Shown here: one piece after another, positions 44,997 to 54,322 of the stretch
Layout: each line of letters opens with the position of its first letter
How positions within the stretch are numbered: the first letter of the stretch is position 1
From: Neostapfia colusana
Taxonomy: Eukaryota; Streptophyta; Magnoliopsida; Poales; Poaceae
Assembly (NCBI GenBank): GCA_030760725.1
Contig: JASWHV010000003.1
Coordinates: 58,542,517 to 58,606,516, forward strand
DNA: 64,000 nt
Direction: 5' to 3'
Position numbers and translations under genes: made by a program
Notes under the pieces: model-generated
Database searches by the model: none
Told to the model about the DNA's origin: nothing
Seen by the model: only the letters and a program-made list of their open reading frames with translations

Positions 44997-47123
44997 TGTA
45001 ACACCTGAATTCTACCAAAAGAGAGCAAAAACCCCTCCTCCTCACTGCTCTCTCTGCCTAATGGGGCCCAGCCATCAGCCTTCTTCCCCAAAGCAACCGC
45101 TAGCCCCTCCTCTCTCTCCCTCTCCACGTTATTATCACATGTGGGGGAAATATGTGGCAACCGGCCAAATCCCGCGCCCCTGCAGCAACCGCCGCCTCTC
45201 TCCGCCGCCGCCTCCTCCCCTTCTATAAATACCACCCCAAACCGGCCCTCCTTCCTCACAGAAAACGCGAACTCTCCTCTCCTGAAGATAAAACCACCAA
45301 TTCTCAATTCCCCGAGAAACACACGTTGATCTTCGGATCTAACACCCTCTGAGCCCTTCCCCGATCACCAGAGCCTAATTCCGACGAAAATCTGTGAAGA
45401 AACAAGCCTGGGAAGCAATTCCAACGAGGTTCACCGGAATCTCTCACTGCTTGCCGTCGATCGCATTCACCGGCCAATTCTGGTACCCGAAAACAACCTA
45501 GGTGAGTTCCCCATCCTCCCCTCTTTCTTCTGGTATCGAGAGATCAAAAATTGGTAGAGAATTCGAGGAAAACAGAGAACTCCGGCCACTGCCGCCGCTC
45601 GCCGACGACCGCGCGGCCGCCGGACGCGAGGGAGAAGGGTCGGGGACGACGTGGCCGCCTCTGGTACGCCGGATCTGAGCCAACGGCTCAGATTAAAACC
45701 AGCGTACCGGTTCGGTTAAATTAAATCTAGGCCGTTGATCTCAGATCCAACGGCCCACATTCAAATTAGTTATATACGTTGGGAATCTTCTGGTTAGGTC
45801 CCTGGAGATTTAAATAACTAGGAAATAACCCCTGTTCTTTTCAGAATGAACCCTAAGTTTATAGAAAATTGGAAATTCACTGTGAATTAGTCAATTAGCC
45901 CTTGTACATTTTAGAAATTGGTAATATAGTTTTGTAAATTCAATTTGAACCCTACGAAGTTTGAAAATATTACAAATCGGCCCAAATCAGTTTAAAAGTT
46001 TGTTTTAATTCTGTAATTAATCAAATTAGGACTAAATAATTTCTGAAAAATGTTAGAAAATTATTAAAAGTCCTGATTAAATGTTCTGATCAGAATATTA
46101 AATTTGAAACTAAAAGTAATTAATTCCAAAGGCTGAAATTAATCATATAATGACAAATTAATTCTGAAAATTGAAATAAAAACAATATAAATGTCAGAAA
46201 AATTATGGAAACTTATTAAATAGCATAAGACTATTCTGTTTTTATACTTTTATGTATTTTAAGTTTCTGTAGTCCGGAATAATTATTTAAATGACTGAAA
46301 ATGCATTTTTAAGTATTAAATAAATACTAAAATATAGGTAAAAATATTATATAATGAAGGAAAATTTTGGAAACTGTTTCAAATACATAAATAGGTTCTG
46401 AAAAGTAGAAAAAGTAGTAATATGAGTTCTGAAAATCATTATAGTAATAATTTAAATAATTTTTAGGATTTAATTAATTATGAAAATTAACATATGTACA
46501 AATAAAATTCTAAAATTATTTCAAATCACCTCCCAGGTTGAAAGTGAGTGTTTGGCTATAGCAAAAGCAAAATATAAGGGTATAGGTACCCAATTGAAAC
46601 CTACTTTCATTCTAACTCACATAAAATGACATGAAATCAATAAGTACAGGTGTAAAATCAAATATGTATGATTGAAGTGCATTGTCAAGATTCTTATGTA
46701 ATGTTTGGCATTATTTTGTGTGCATATGTATGGATAGAACCAACCCAAGAACTGTTCCATAACCTTCAAGATCAAGAGTTTGAAATAAATCCCTCTTCAT
46801 TCAAAGGCAAGTGTTTCTTGACCACTTTGCTCCTATTTTAGGATGAATAGTTAGATCATTTGCATGATGTATTTAATATGAAACCCAGTGTAGGATGTTT
46901 CCATAGTTTCATTGTTTTATCTTTCCTTGCAAAACCTTGGAGGGAATTAGATATGACTTGAAGGTTATCATTTTATGTGCTTAGCCATACCTAGAACTTT
47001 AGAAATGAATGGAATATAGTTGATACTAGTGTGGTAGAATTATATGAAAGACACAAGTGTGTCATGGTGTTAGGAATCTAGACAGGCTGGTTGTTTTGGT
47101 TGGTGCTTCGTGCACGAGACTCG
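44997..47123 (+). mobile_element. Truncated LTR of the TGTAACACC family, inserted in GST-5
   Basis: Begins TGTAACACCTGAATTC and matches the reverse complement of 36626-39799 from its start through GTGCTTCGTGCACGAGAC. The match ends abruptly at 47123, about two thirds along. TATAAAT lies at 45224. No right end and no target duplication partner are visible, so a deletion removed the LTR end together with the rest of GST-5. Confidence 0.88.
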
Positions 47124-47395
47124 TGCAGCTTGGTCGAGCATGGCAGGATGCTGATGGCAAAGAATTCGGCCCAGCCTGTAACAGTAAACAAGTAACTGAG
47201 CGAGCATGGCGACGACCAGGTGACCCGGTTGAGAGTGTGAAGACCCAGTTCCTGTTTGGATGCTTTCCAAGTGTTTACCGTATCAATCTATCTTTATATA
47301 AGTAGTCGATACGTACATTCATAGATGATATCATAATAATAACTCTTTATTCATTATTAGACCGTAGTATATATCTTACAAATTGCTCATAGGTT
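47124..47395. other. Junction segment of unknown origin
   Basis: 272 bp between two truncated LTRs; no motif recognised. It could be filler or part of a deleted element. Confidence 0.4.
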
Positions 47396-47811
47396 TCTAG
47401 ACACGTGGCAGGCCCGGAGGCTCCTCAGAGGTCCGGCACCGCTGGACACGTGGAGCCTTCAGAGCTCTCCCCGCGGAGGGGGGGGGGGGAGGTCCGGCTC
47501 TGCTGGCCACGTGGCCGGCCCGGAGCTCTCTTCTGAGGAGAGGGAGGTCCGACTCCGCTGGACACGTGGAGCCTTCGGAGCTTTCCCCGCGGAGGGGGGA
47601 GGTCCGGCTCTGCTGGCCACGTGGTGAGCCCGGAGCCCTCCTCTGAGGAGAGGGAGGTCCGGCCCCGCTGGACACGTGGAGTCTTCGGAGCTCTACCCGC
47701 GGAGAGGGGAGGTCCAGCTCAGGTGCCCTCGGAGTTCGCCCCTGCGGAGGGGGCGAAGTCCTTAGGCGATTTTGGCCTGTGCGAGGGGGTACCCGGTATT
47801 GAGGGTACCGA
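47396..47811 (-). repeat. Partial LTR of H1 with G-box array
   Basis: Ends in GGTACCGACA at 47811, with CCACGTGGC and GACACGTGG units as in the LTRs at 2275 and 50947. It contains a poly-G run near 47487. The downstream part of the LTR is missing. Confidence 0.75.
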
Positions 47812-49189
47812 CAGTGGCCCCTGGCCTTCTCCGGTTGGCAGGGGCCTAGCGCCACAGCGTCAGGACGCTGCGGCAGCTTCACCGGCCCCCGAGCAGGTCC
47901 GGGTGCCTCCTGCTTGTGGTCCGGCGGGACCAGCTCCTGCAACGGTGGTGACATCTACTCCTGGTCCTTCGCCAGCTCGGGAGCCAGCGGCTGTCGAAGA
48001 CTTGGCGGAGCCGGCTGGCGGCGTCCAGCCTCCAAGTGCTGAAGCTGGAGGAGCTGATGTAGGCCTTCCGGCGGGCGGCAAGCAGGGGCACGTTGGGACC
48101 GGCCCCGCCTCGGCGCCGTCTTCTCCTGACCGGCGCATCGTCCTGGTTGCCGAGATGCCGGTATCTCCTCCTTCAGACGATGTCATGGAGGAGGTCTGTG
48201 GCGCGGCTCCGGCCTCTGCCTCCCCGCTGCCCCTATCAGACGCCATGGAGCAGGCCCAGTCTAGCGTCCGGCAGGTCCAGGCTGCGCTCGAACACGAGCG
48301 GGAGGCCTTGGCGGATGAGATAGACCGCCTCCTCAGCTCGGGGCGACTCTTGAGGCTGCGGACTCGGGAGGTCGAGGAGGAGCTTGACGCGAGGCGGGAG
48401 AGGCTCGAATCCGAGGAGGAGCTCCTCGAGGTGCAAAGGAGAGCCATCGAGCGGGAGTCCCGCGAGGCCTACGCCAGTGTTCGGGCCCGCTCTGACGCCA
48501 ATGAGGAGTTGCGGCTGCAGCTAGCGTGCCGCGAGTGTGCCGTCGCAGATCAGGAGCGCGCCGTGGCGACCCAGGAGAAGAAGGTTGCATAGCGGCTGGA
48601 GGCTGGAGAGGGCGACTTGAAGGCCCGGGCCGAAGAGCTGGAGCTTCAGGAGGCAGCTCTAGTCGAGAGGGAGGAGCAGGTCACCCGGGACCGCCAGGCG
48701 GCACTAGACCGGGAGCTGGCCGCTGACTTCCGAGTGTCGGAGCTGGAGCGACTCACCCAGGACCTCCAGCTCCGGGAGAAGGACATGGTGGCGAAGGAGA
48801 GGAGGTTCGCCGAAGAGGGTCCTGGCGCTCTGCTGGCGGCTCGCCTAGAGGTGGAGGGGCTCCGCACTTCATGGACCGTCGAGACCCGAGCGGTCTGGGA
48901 CTTCATCGGCCAGGCGGAGTCCACTCTGGTGCCTCTTGGCTTCAGCCCCGTGAGAACATGGGCTCCAGCTCAGGAGGTGCTCGAGGCGATCCCAACGCTC
49001 GAGTCCATCGGCGCCAAGCTGGATAGGCTCGAGGCTGTGATCGCCGACGAGCTCGAGACGGAGGGGCGGAGCTTGGTGAAGGAGGTCGTCACGCACGTGC
49101 TAATATGCTTCTGGAGCTGGGACTCCTATGTCTCTCTGGAGCCGGTGGTCCTAGGCCCCGTCGCCGAGCAGGAGGAAGCCGCCCCGTGA
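47812..49189 (+). pseudogene. Antisense accessory ORF of H1 (coiled-coil protein), one internal stop
   Basis: The Pro/Ala-rich N-terminal part includes SSPDRRIVLVAEMPVSPPSD. A long Glu/Arg/Leu coiled coil follows (about 48240-48830), then a conserved C-terminal block with LVPLGFSPVR, IPTLESIGAKLDRLEAV and SLEPVVLGP. One TAG at 48590-48592 interrupts the frame; the same frame resumes and ends with TGA at 49187-49189. It aligns with the ORF at 62362-63977. The N-terminus is shortened: no equivalent of the H2 start (52524) is present, and the open frame extends into the LTR. Grass genomes hold many such proteins annotated as putative gypsy-type transposon proteins; their function is unknown to me. 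Confidence 0.7.
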
Positions 49190-49570
49190 GGACGGGGGGA
49201 GGTGCGGCTCTGCTGGCCACGTGGCAGGCCCGGAGCTCTCCTCTGAGGAGAAGGGAGGCCCGGTCCCGCTGGACACATGGAGCCTTCGAAGCTCGCCCCT
49301 GCGAAGTGGGCGAGGTCCGGCTCTGCCGGCCACGTGGCGGGCCCGGAGCTATCCTCTGAGGAGAGGGGAGCTCCATCCCCGCCGGACACGTGGGGCCTTC
49401 GGAGCCCGCCCCTACGGAGGGGGCGAGGTCCGGCTCTGCCGGCCACGTGGCGGGCTCGGAGCTATCATCTAAGGAGAGGAGAGCTCCGGCCCCACCGAAC
49501 ACGTGGGGCCTTCGGAGCCCGCCCCTGCGGAGGGGGCGGGGTCCGGCTCCTCCGGTCTTGTGTTGGAGTA
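49190..49570 (+). repeat. G-box tandem units downstream of the H1 accessory ORF
   Basis: Three to four units with GGCCACGTGGC and GGACACGTGG alternate with GAGGAGAGG and GCGGAGGGGGCG blocks. They resemble the LTR array but lie in the internal region, so the repeat has spread outside the LTR. Confidence 0.7.
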
Positions 49571-50639
49571 GTCGGGAGCTCCGGTCCATCCTTGTGCGGT
49601 CCCCGTAGTAGCCCCCTGGTAGGTGTGGCCAATTGTTTGGGCACACCTACCATATTCTTGCGGGGGAGTTGAGGCTAGGGCCCCCCTATCCGCCCGGAGC
49701 GCAGCGGTGTTGGGACCCTGGCTCCGGAGGTCCGGGAGGCCTCTCAGGAGGTCCTGCACACAAGTAGGGGAACCGTAATTCTCCTCGGGGGCTCTCCTTT
49801 CCCTGTCTCTTAGTCTTATTTGGCTTACGGTCCTGGACCGGTATACGGGGCTTGGGCAATTCAGTGCGCCCGGCACCGGAGGTCCGGCTCCCTCCGAGGT
49901 CAGGGTACGACCGTCCGGCCCCTAGTACTGGACCGTAACTCTAGGGAGGCAGAGTGCACACGCTTTGGGTACGGAACCAGGCAAAGCAGGTTGTACAACC
50001 TGGACCTCCGAAGGGCAGAGTGCGCACGCTTTGGGTACGAAACTAGGCAAAGCAGGCTACGCACCCTGGACCCCCATGCACAGCGTAGGTTTTTCGTGGA
50101 GGTGACCAACTGGCATCGCAGCACCCGACTGGGGGAGGTCCGAGAGGCCCCCTGGCCATCGGCAAGTACCTCAAGTGCGACCGTCTTCGGTAGTATAGCA
50201 AATGCTGACTAGGGATGAGAGTGGGAAAGGAGAGCTAAGTGTACGATGAGCATACACTGTGTTTGATATGGAGGCATGATCATAAAAATTAATGCATAAT
50301 TTAAATGAACACATAAGGAAGAGTGTGGTAGCACAGGGTTATTTCCATATAAATACCCATAGGAGGAAGGCAGGCTAAACATGGAGGCAACAACCCGCCC
50401 CATTATGAAGGGGAGCAAGATCCTACGCGCTTAGGGTCGGAACCAGGCCAAGCTGGACGTAATCCTGGACCGCCCCCTGGGGCTTAGTTGCTCCGAGCGC
50501 TGTTCCTGGACTCTATGGGATCTATTACAGAAAGAAAAAGACTTGTCCTACTAATGCTCTAGGGACAGAACTTACGGAGATGTTCTATGTTCCAAGGGTT
50601 CAGGAGTGGGTCCCCATCCTCGGTGGAAAGGCGTACGCA
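49571..50639 (-). other. H1 internal non-coding region
   Basis: Contains short repeated phrases such as CTTTGGGTACG and CAGGCAAAGCAGG (about 49960-50060). No domain recognised. Confidence 0.5.
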
Positions 50640-50946
50640 CCCGAGCGGCAAACATTCGTGACTCGGAAGGGATCTTCCCAGCTGGGGGAGAGTTTGTTGG
50701 TCCCTTCACGAGAAAGTATGCGCCGCAGCACTAGGTAGCCTTCTTTGAGCTCCCGGACACGGACGGTCCTTTGGTGGTAGCGCCGGAGCGCCTGTCGGTA
50801 CCATGCGTTGTGGACGTTGCTTGTAGTCGAGCCTCGTTGACGAGGTCGATGTCTTCACGCCAGAGCTGGTCCTGCGCGGCATTGTCGTAAGCTTGGACGC
50901 GGGGAGACCCCATGGTGATCTCTGGGGGAAGCATGGCTTCGGCCTC
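50640..50946 (-). pseudogene. H1 Gypsy integrase C-terminal fragment
   Basis: On the minus strand it reads EAMLPPEITMGSPRVQAYD, NEARLQATS and, in another frame, EGTNKLSPSWEDPFRV. These blocks are typical of the C-terminal part of plant Gypsy integrases, where GAEAxLPxEI is followed by a Tyr/Arg-rich stretch and NKLSPxWEGPF. A frameshift lies between the two parts. The fragment is cut at 50946 by the H2 LTR. Confidence 0.85.
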
Positions 50947-51240
50947 TGTCGGAGTGTGTGGTCGACACTTCCCCCGGACCTGCACTGGGCAGCCCGCGGA
51001 GGTTCTTTTTCGGAGGGGCTAGTCACTTGCGGAGAGCTTGAGCGTATGGACGAGTTAAGGAAGAGCTTGACACGATGGGTTTTACGTGGTTTGGGCCGCC
51101 GGAGCGTAAAACCCTACGTCCACGGTGAGCTGAGGTGCTCGCTGTATTGCTTGTTGCTCAGAACCAGAGTCCTGAGCTTGAGGGTGAGTATGCCTAGTGT
51201 ATGAGTTGCTGGAGTGCGAACCCTTGCTAACATCGCCTAC

Positions 51241-51267
51241 CCGAGCCTTTTATAGTCCAAGGCTCGG
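51241..51267 (-). promoter_or_regulatory. LTR TATA box inside a 9-bp inverted repeat
   Basis: On the minus strand CCGAGCCTT is followed by GGACTATAA and then AAGGCTCGG; the TATAAAAG motif sits across the loop and second arm. The same arrangement existed at 3148-3161 joined to 11939 onward before CACTA-B inserted. Confidence 0.65.
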
Positions 51268-51654
51268 GTAGCTTACAAGGGGGGGGGGGGGCGGGACCCG
51301 ACAGATGGTCCCGGGGAGATTGTCTGTCATCTACCGTATCTGCAGTTATGCCAGTAGTTGCCTCTGGCGAAGGCTTCTGAGTCTTCGTCTTGCCGCCCTG
51401 CCCATGCCGCATGCTAGTCGTAGTGATTGATGACGGCGGGAGCGGCATGAGATGTCTTGTCACTGCGTTTATTGGTTGGCAGGCTCTGACACCGCGCGCC
51501 AGTCTGTGATGCGACTGGGCGCAATGGCACCTGACAGAGGCGTGCTCCGCGGTTCGCGTCTTGGGAAGGCGCGGGCCTTGAATACCTTGTACGGGCAAGG
51601 TATGGAGCGTCTTTACGCCCGCTGCCTACCGCTCGGGGGTAGGCAGTGCTGTTC

Positions 51655-51960
51655 TGCTGGACACGTGGCGGGTCCGGAGCCCTCCTCAGAGGAGAGGGGG
51701 TCCTGCCCCGTAGGACACGTGGAGCCTTCGGATCTCTCCCCGCGGAGGGGGAGGTCTGGCTTCTGTCGGCCACGTGGCGGGCCCGGAGCTCTTCTCTGAG
51801 GAGAGGGAGGTCCGGCCCCGCTGGACACGTGGCGCCTACGGACCTCTCCCCCGCGGAGGGGGGAGGTCCGGCTTCTGTAGGCCACGTGGCGGGCCCGGAG
51901 CTTTCCTCTGAGGAGAGGGAGGTCCGGTCCTGCCGGACGTGTGGCGCCTCCAGAGCTCTC
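51655..51960 (-). repeat. G-box tandem array in the H2 LTR
   Basis: Alternating GGACACGTGG and GGCCACGTGGC units with GAGGAGAGGG and CCGCGGAGGGGG spacers, three to four units. Confidence 0.8.
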
Positions 51961-52523
51961 CCTACGGAGAAGGGCGAGTTCCTTAGGCATTTTTCCCCTG
52001 TGCGCGGGGGTACCCCATATCGCGGGTACCGACAGTGGCCCCCGGGCCCATCTCGGGGGAGATAGCGAGCCCGAGGTGGGACCTCCATCTCTTCTGTTCT
52101 GCACACTTTCTCTAAGTCCCGCATTGACCGCTGTTGGAGCACGAACAGTCACGGGATCGTGGGAGCGTGCGCCCACTTGATGGTTGCTTTTACTGCGGCG
52201 GTTCCCAAGACTGCCACTTCTGCACATTGAGGCGCTTTCTTCGGGAACCGTCGGAGTGCCTTCCCGGCTCGTCTTCTTGGGAGACTGACTCCTTGACCCA
52301 CCGCTACAGCTGGGCGGCTTGGGCCCACTTGCCATCGGCACTCTGTCTCGGAGCCGAAGCGGTTGCCGATGCAATGTATTCGAAGAGTTTCGAATCGCTT
52401 GGAATCGCACCTGGGAAGTTTTAAGAGGGGATCTCACCCGCATTGCGGCTTCCCTTCGCACTTTCCAGCGCTTTTCCTTGGACTCTCGTGCCTTTGCCTC
52501 CTTGTTTTTGAGTCCCCCTCGCC

Positions 52524-52659
52524 ATGGCTGCCAACCCACCATCCGAGAAGAAATGCGCTCAATCTCCTCCGGTGGCGGCATATGCGCCAAGTCAGGGGTC
52601 CAGGGTGCCCACACCTCTCGCTTCTGGAGATGGCACCCCTTCTGGCGGCGACTCAAAGC
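52524..52659 (+). pseudogene. Antisense accessory ORF of H2, N-terminal part before Copia-1
   Basis: ATG at 52524 in a GCCATGGCTGCC context starts MAANPPSEKK and reads open for 136 bases to the Copia-1 insertion. The frame continues in phase at 62362 once the transposon and its duplication are set aside, which supports this as the original start. Confidence 0.7.
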
Positions 52660-54261
52660 TGTGAGACCTATGTATGCTGAATACATTGGCAATTAGGATA
52701 AAAGTTAGCATTAACATTCAATGTTTTGAATATTGCCAAAACATTCTTCTGTGGCAAGGTCCGACAAGTTCTTTGTTAGGTCCGCCAAGTGTTGGCAAGG
52801 TCCGACGCAAGGTCCGGAGAGCTTCTGTGAGGTCCGGAGCTTGTTTTTAGGGAGCTCCCGTGAAGTTCAACTCGTAGAACTGCAGCGTCTTGTTTTTGCT
52901 TTTAACTCGCAATGTTTCAAACTTGCTTTATGGGAAGGTTTGCTTAGTATTAATTTGCTAAGTTTTTGGTGTGTTTTGGTGGTTATGGCTGTTATCATTT
53001 GATATGGTTTGCAACATGCTTATGTGACGTGCTCATGTAAGGTGTTGTGGTTTTTGAACTAACGTGAGTCAAGTCGAGGACTTGTGCTCGGAAGAATTGG
53101 TTGTTTATTCATGTGCAGGTGTTGCTTGAGTTCAAGACATGGCTGGTGACGGGATCCTTGGACTAGTCTCAGGGAGGAGATGAGGTTCCAACAACCAAGT
53201 TCGGGAGGAGCTGTGGTTGAGTTGATCGGGAGGTCGCGCGGCATGTTTGGATCAAGGGCAGTGCATATGAAGGTTGCGTGTACGTCGTTAGAAGGTGTTT
53301 GCACGTGTGCAATGAGTGCATGGACGTGGCAACATTGTTCCAAGGCGTGATGAAGAGAAGTGGACGTAAAGAATTGGTCGGAAAGGTCCAACCGACTAGG
53401 TTATGGACTCAGGCTGCGGCTGAGTCGTGTTTGACTCAAATATGGAAAGTTTTGAGTTGGTTATGATAGGATTTTGTGTGGGTCACGAATTTGAGTTGTT
53501 TTAGGAATGTTTGGGACGTTCCTAAGGTGTTTGGAAGTCTTAAGATTGCTTCTATCTGCGTATAGAAGAGTCTTGAGCAGTATTGGAAAGTTACAGTTTG
53601 AATCCAAGTAGGAGGAGTCCTAGTTTGAATTGGATTCGCCATAGAGCTGGTTATATAAGCAAGAGAGGCCAGAGCTCGTGGTGCACGACTTTGGGCTGTT
53701 CCTCTTGTGTTTCTATTGAATAAAGTTCATAGTTTCGAGGAGCTTTTGTGCCTTGTTCGTCCGACTTGTTTTTCGTCAAGTCTTTTTCGCCGAGTTTCTG
53801 GACAGACCGACGTTGCTTCGGTGTTTCGTTCATAACTCGAGTTTTACAGATCCGATTGACGTGATTCTTTTTGGGTTGTCTTCACAACTCAATTATCTAT
53901 AATCTATAAAAGTTTTACGAGCTTCGGATCTGTAGTTTTCGAGATACACGAGTTTCTTTGCAGCATTGCAGATCTGTTTTATATCGGGTAGAACAGATTG
54001 ATCTTCGTTTAATGTTTTGATCGTATCTCAAGTTTTACTTCGTGTTTTCAAGTGATTCTTGTTGCATTAGATCCGTGACTTGATTCTATACCTCTCTACT
54101 TGATTTGTCACGGTTGAACACGTTTGAAAACACTTGCACACATGGTTTCTTTAACCGATTGATTTTTTGCTGAGGGGTTTTTATTGTTTCCGCTGCGAAA
54201 AGTTTTAATCTACCATTCACCCCCCCCTATGGTAGCTTTTCACGTGCTCTTCGATCCTACA
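52660..54261 (+). repeat. 5' LTR of Copia-1
   Basis: 1602 bp; a likely TATA box (TATATAA) is at 53652-53658. It is followed by the primer-binding site. Confidence 0.95.
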
Positions 54262-54263
54262 AT

Positions 54264-54275
54264 TGGTATCAGAGC
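54264..54275 (+). other. Copia-1 primer-binding site
   Basis: TGGTATCAGAGC is complementary to the 3' end of initiator Met-tRNA, the usual primer for plant Copia elements. It lies two bases after the LTR. Confidence 0.92.
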
Positions 54276-54322
54276 CAAGGTGCTCTAATCTTTGTGATTT
54301 GCACGTGTTTTGACTAACCATC

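Larger units (their letters stand above)
47396..50946 (-). mobile_element. Gypsy element H1: 3' portion with antisense ORF
   Basis: On the minus strand the order is integrase C-terminus (50946 to about 50640), a non-coding stretch, a tandem-repeat stretch, an ORF running the opposite way (49189-47812), a polypurine-like GGGGCCAC, and the start of the 3' LTR (TGTCGGTACCC at 47811). An antisense ORF between pol and the 3' LTR is a known feature of some Tat-lineage plant Gypsy elements. The LTR is cut at about 47396 and the upstream pol is displaced by H2, so this is a fragment. Confidence 0.7.
50947..52032 (-). repeat. 3' LTR of H2 (complete, 1086 bp)
   Basis: Bounded by TGTCGG at 50947 and CCGACA at 52032 on the plus strand. 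It holds a G-box array (51655-51960), the TATA hairpin at 51241-51267, and downstream sequence that matches 11936-12287. It is the uninterrupted relative of the LTR split by CACTA-B. Confidence 0.88.

Noticed and set aside
45008..45228. Continuation of the GST-5 frame into the adjoining LTR.
   Set aside because: The sequence after 44996 is LTR with an exact TGTAACACC start; the reading is chance read-through.
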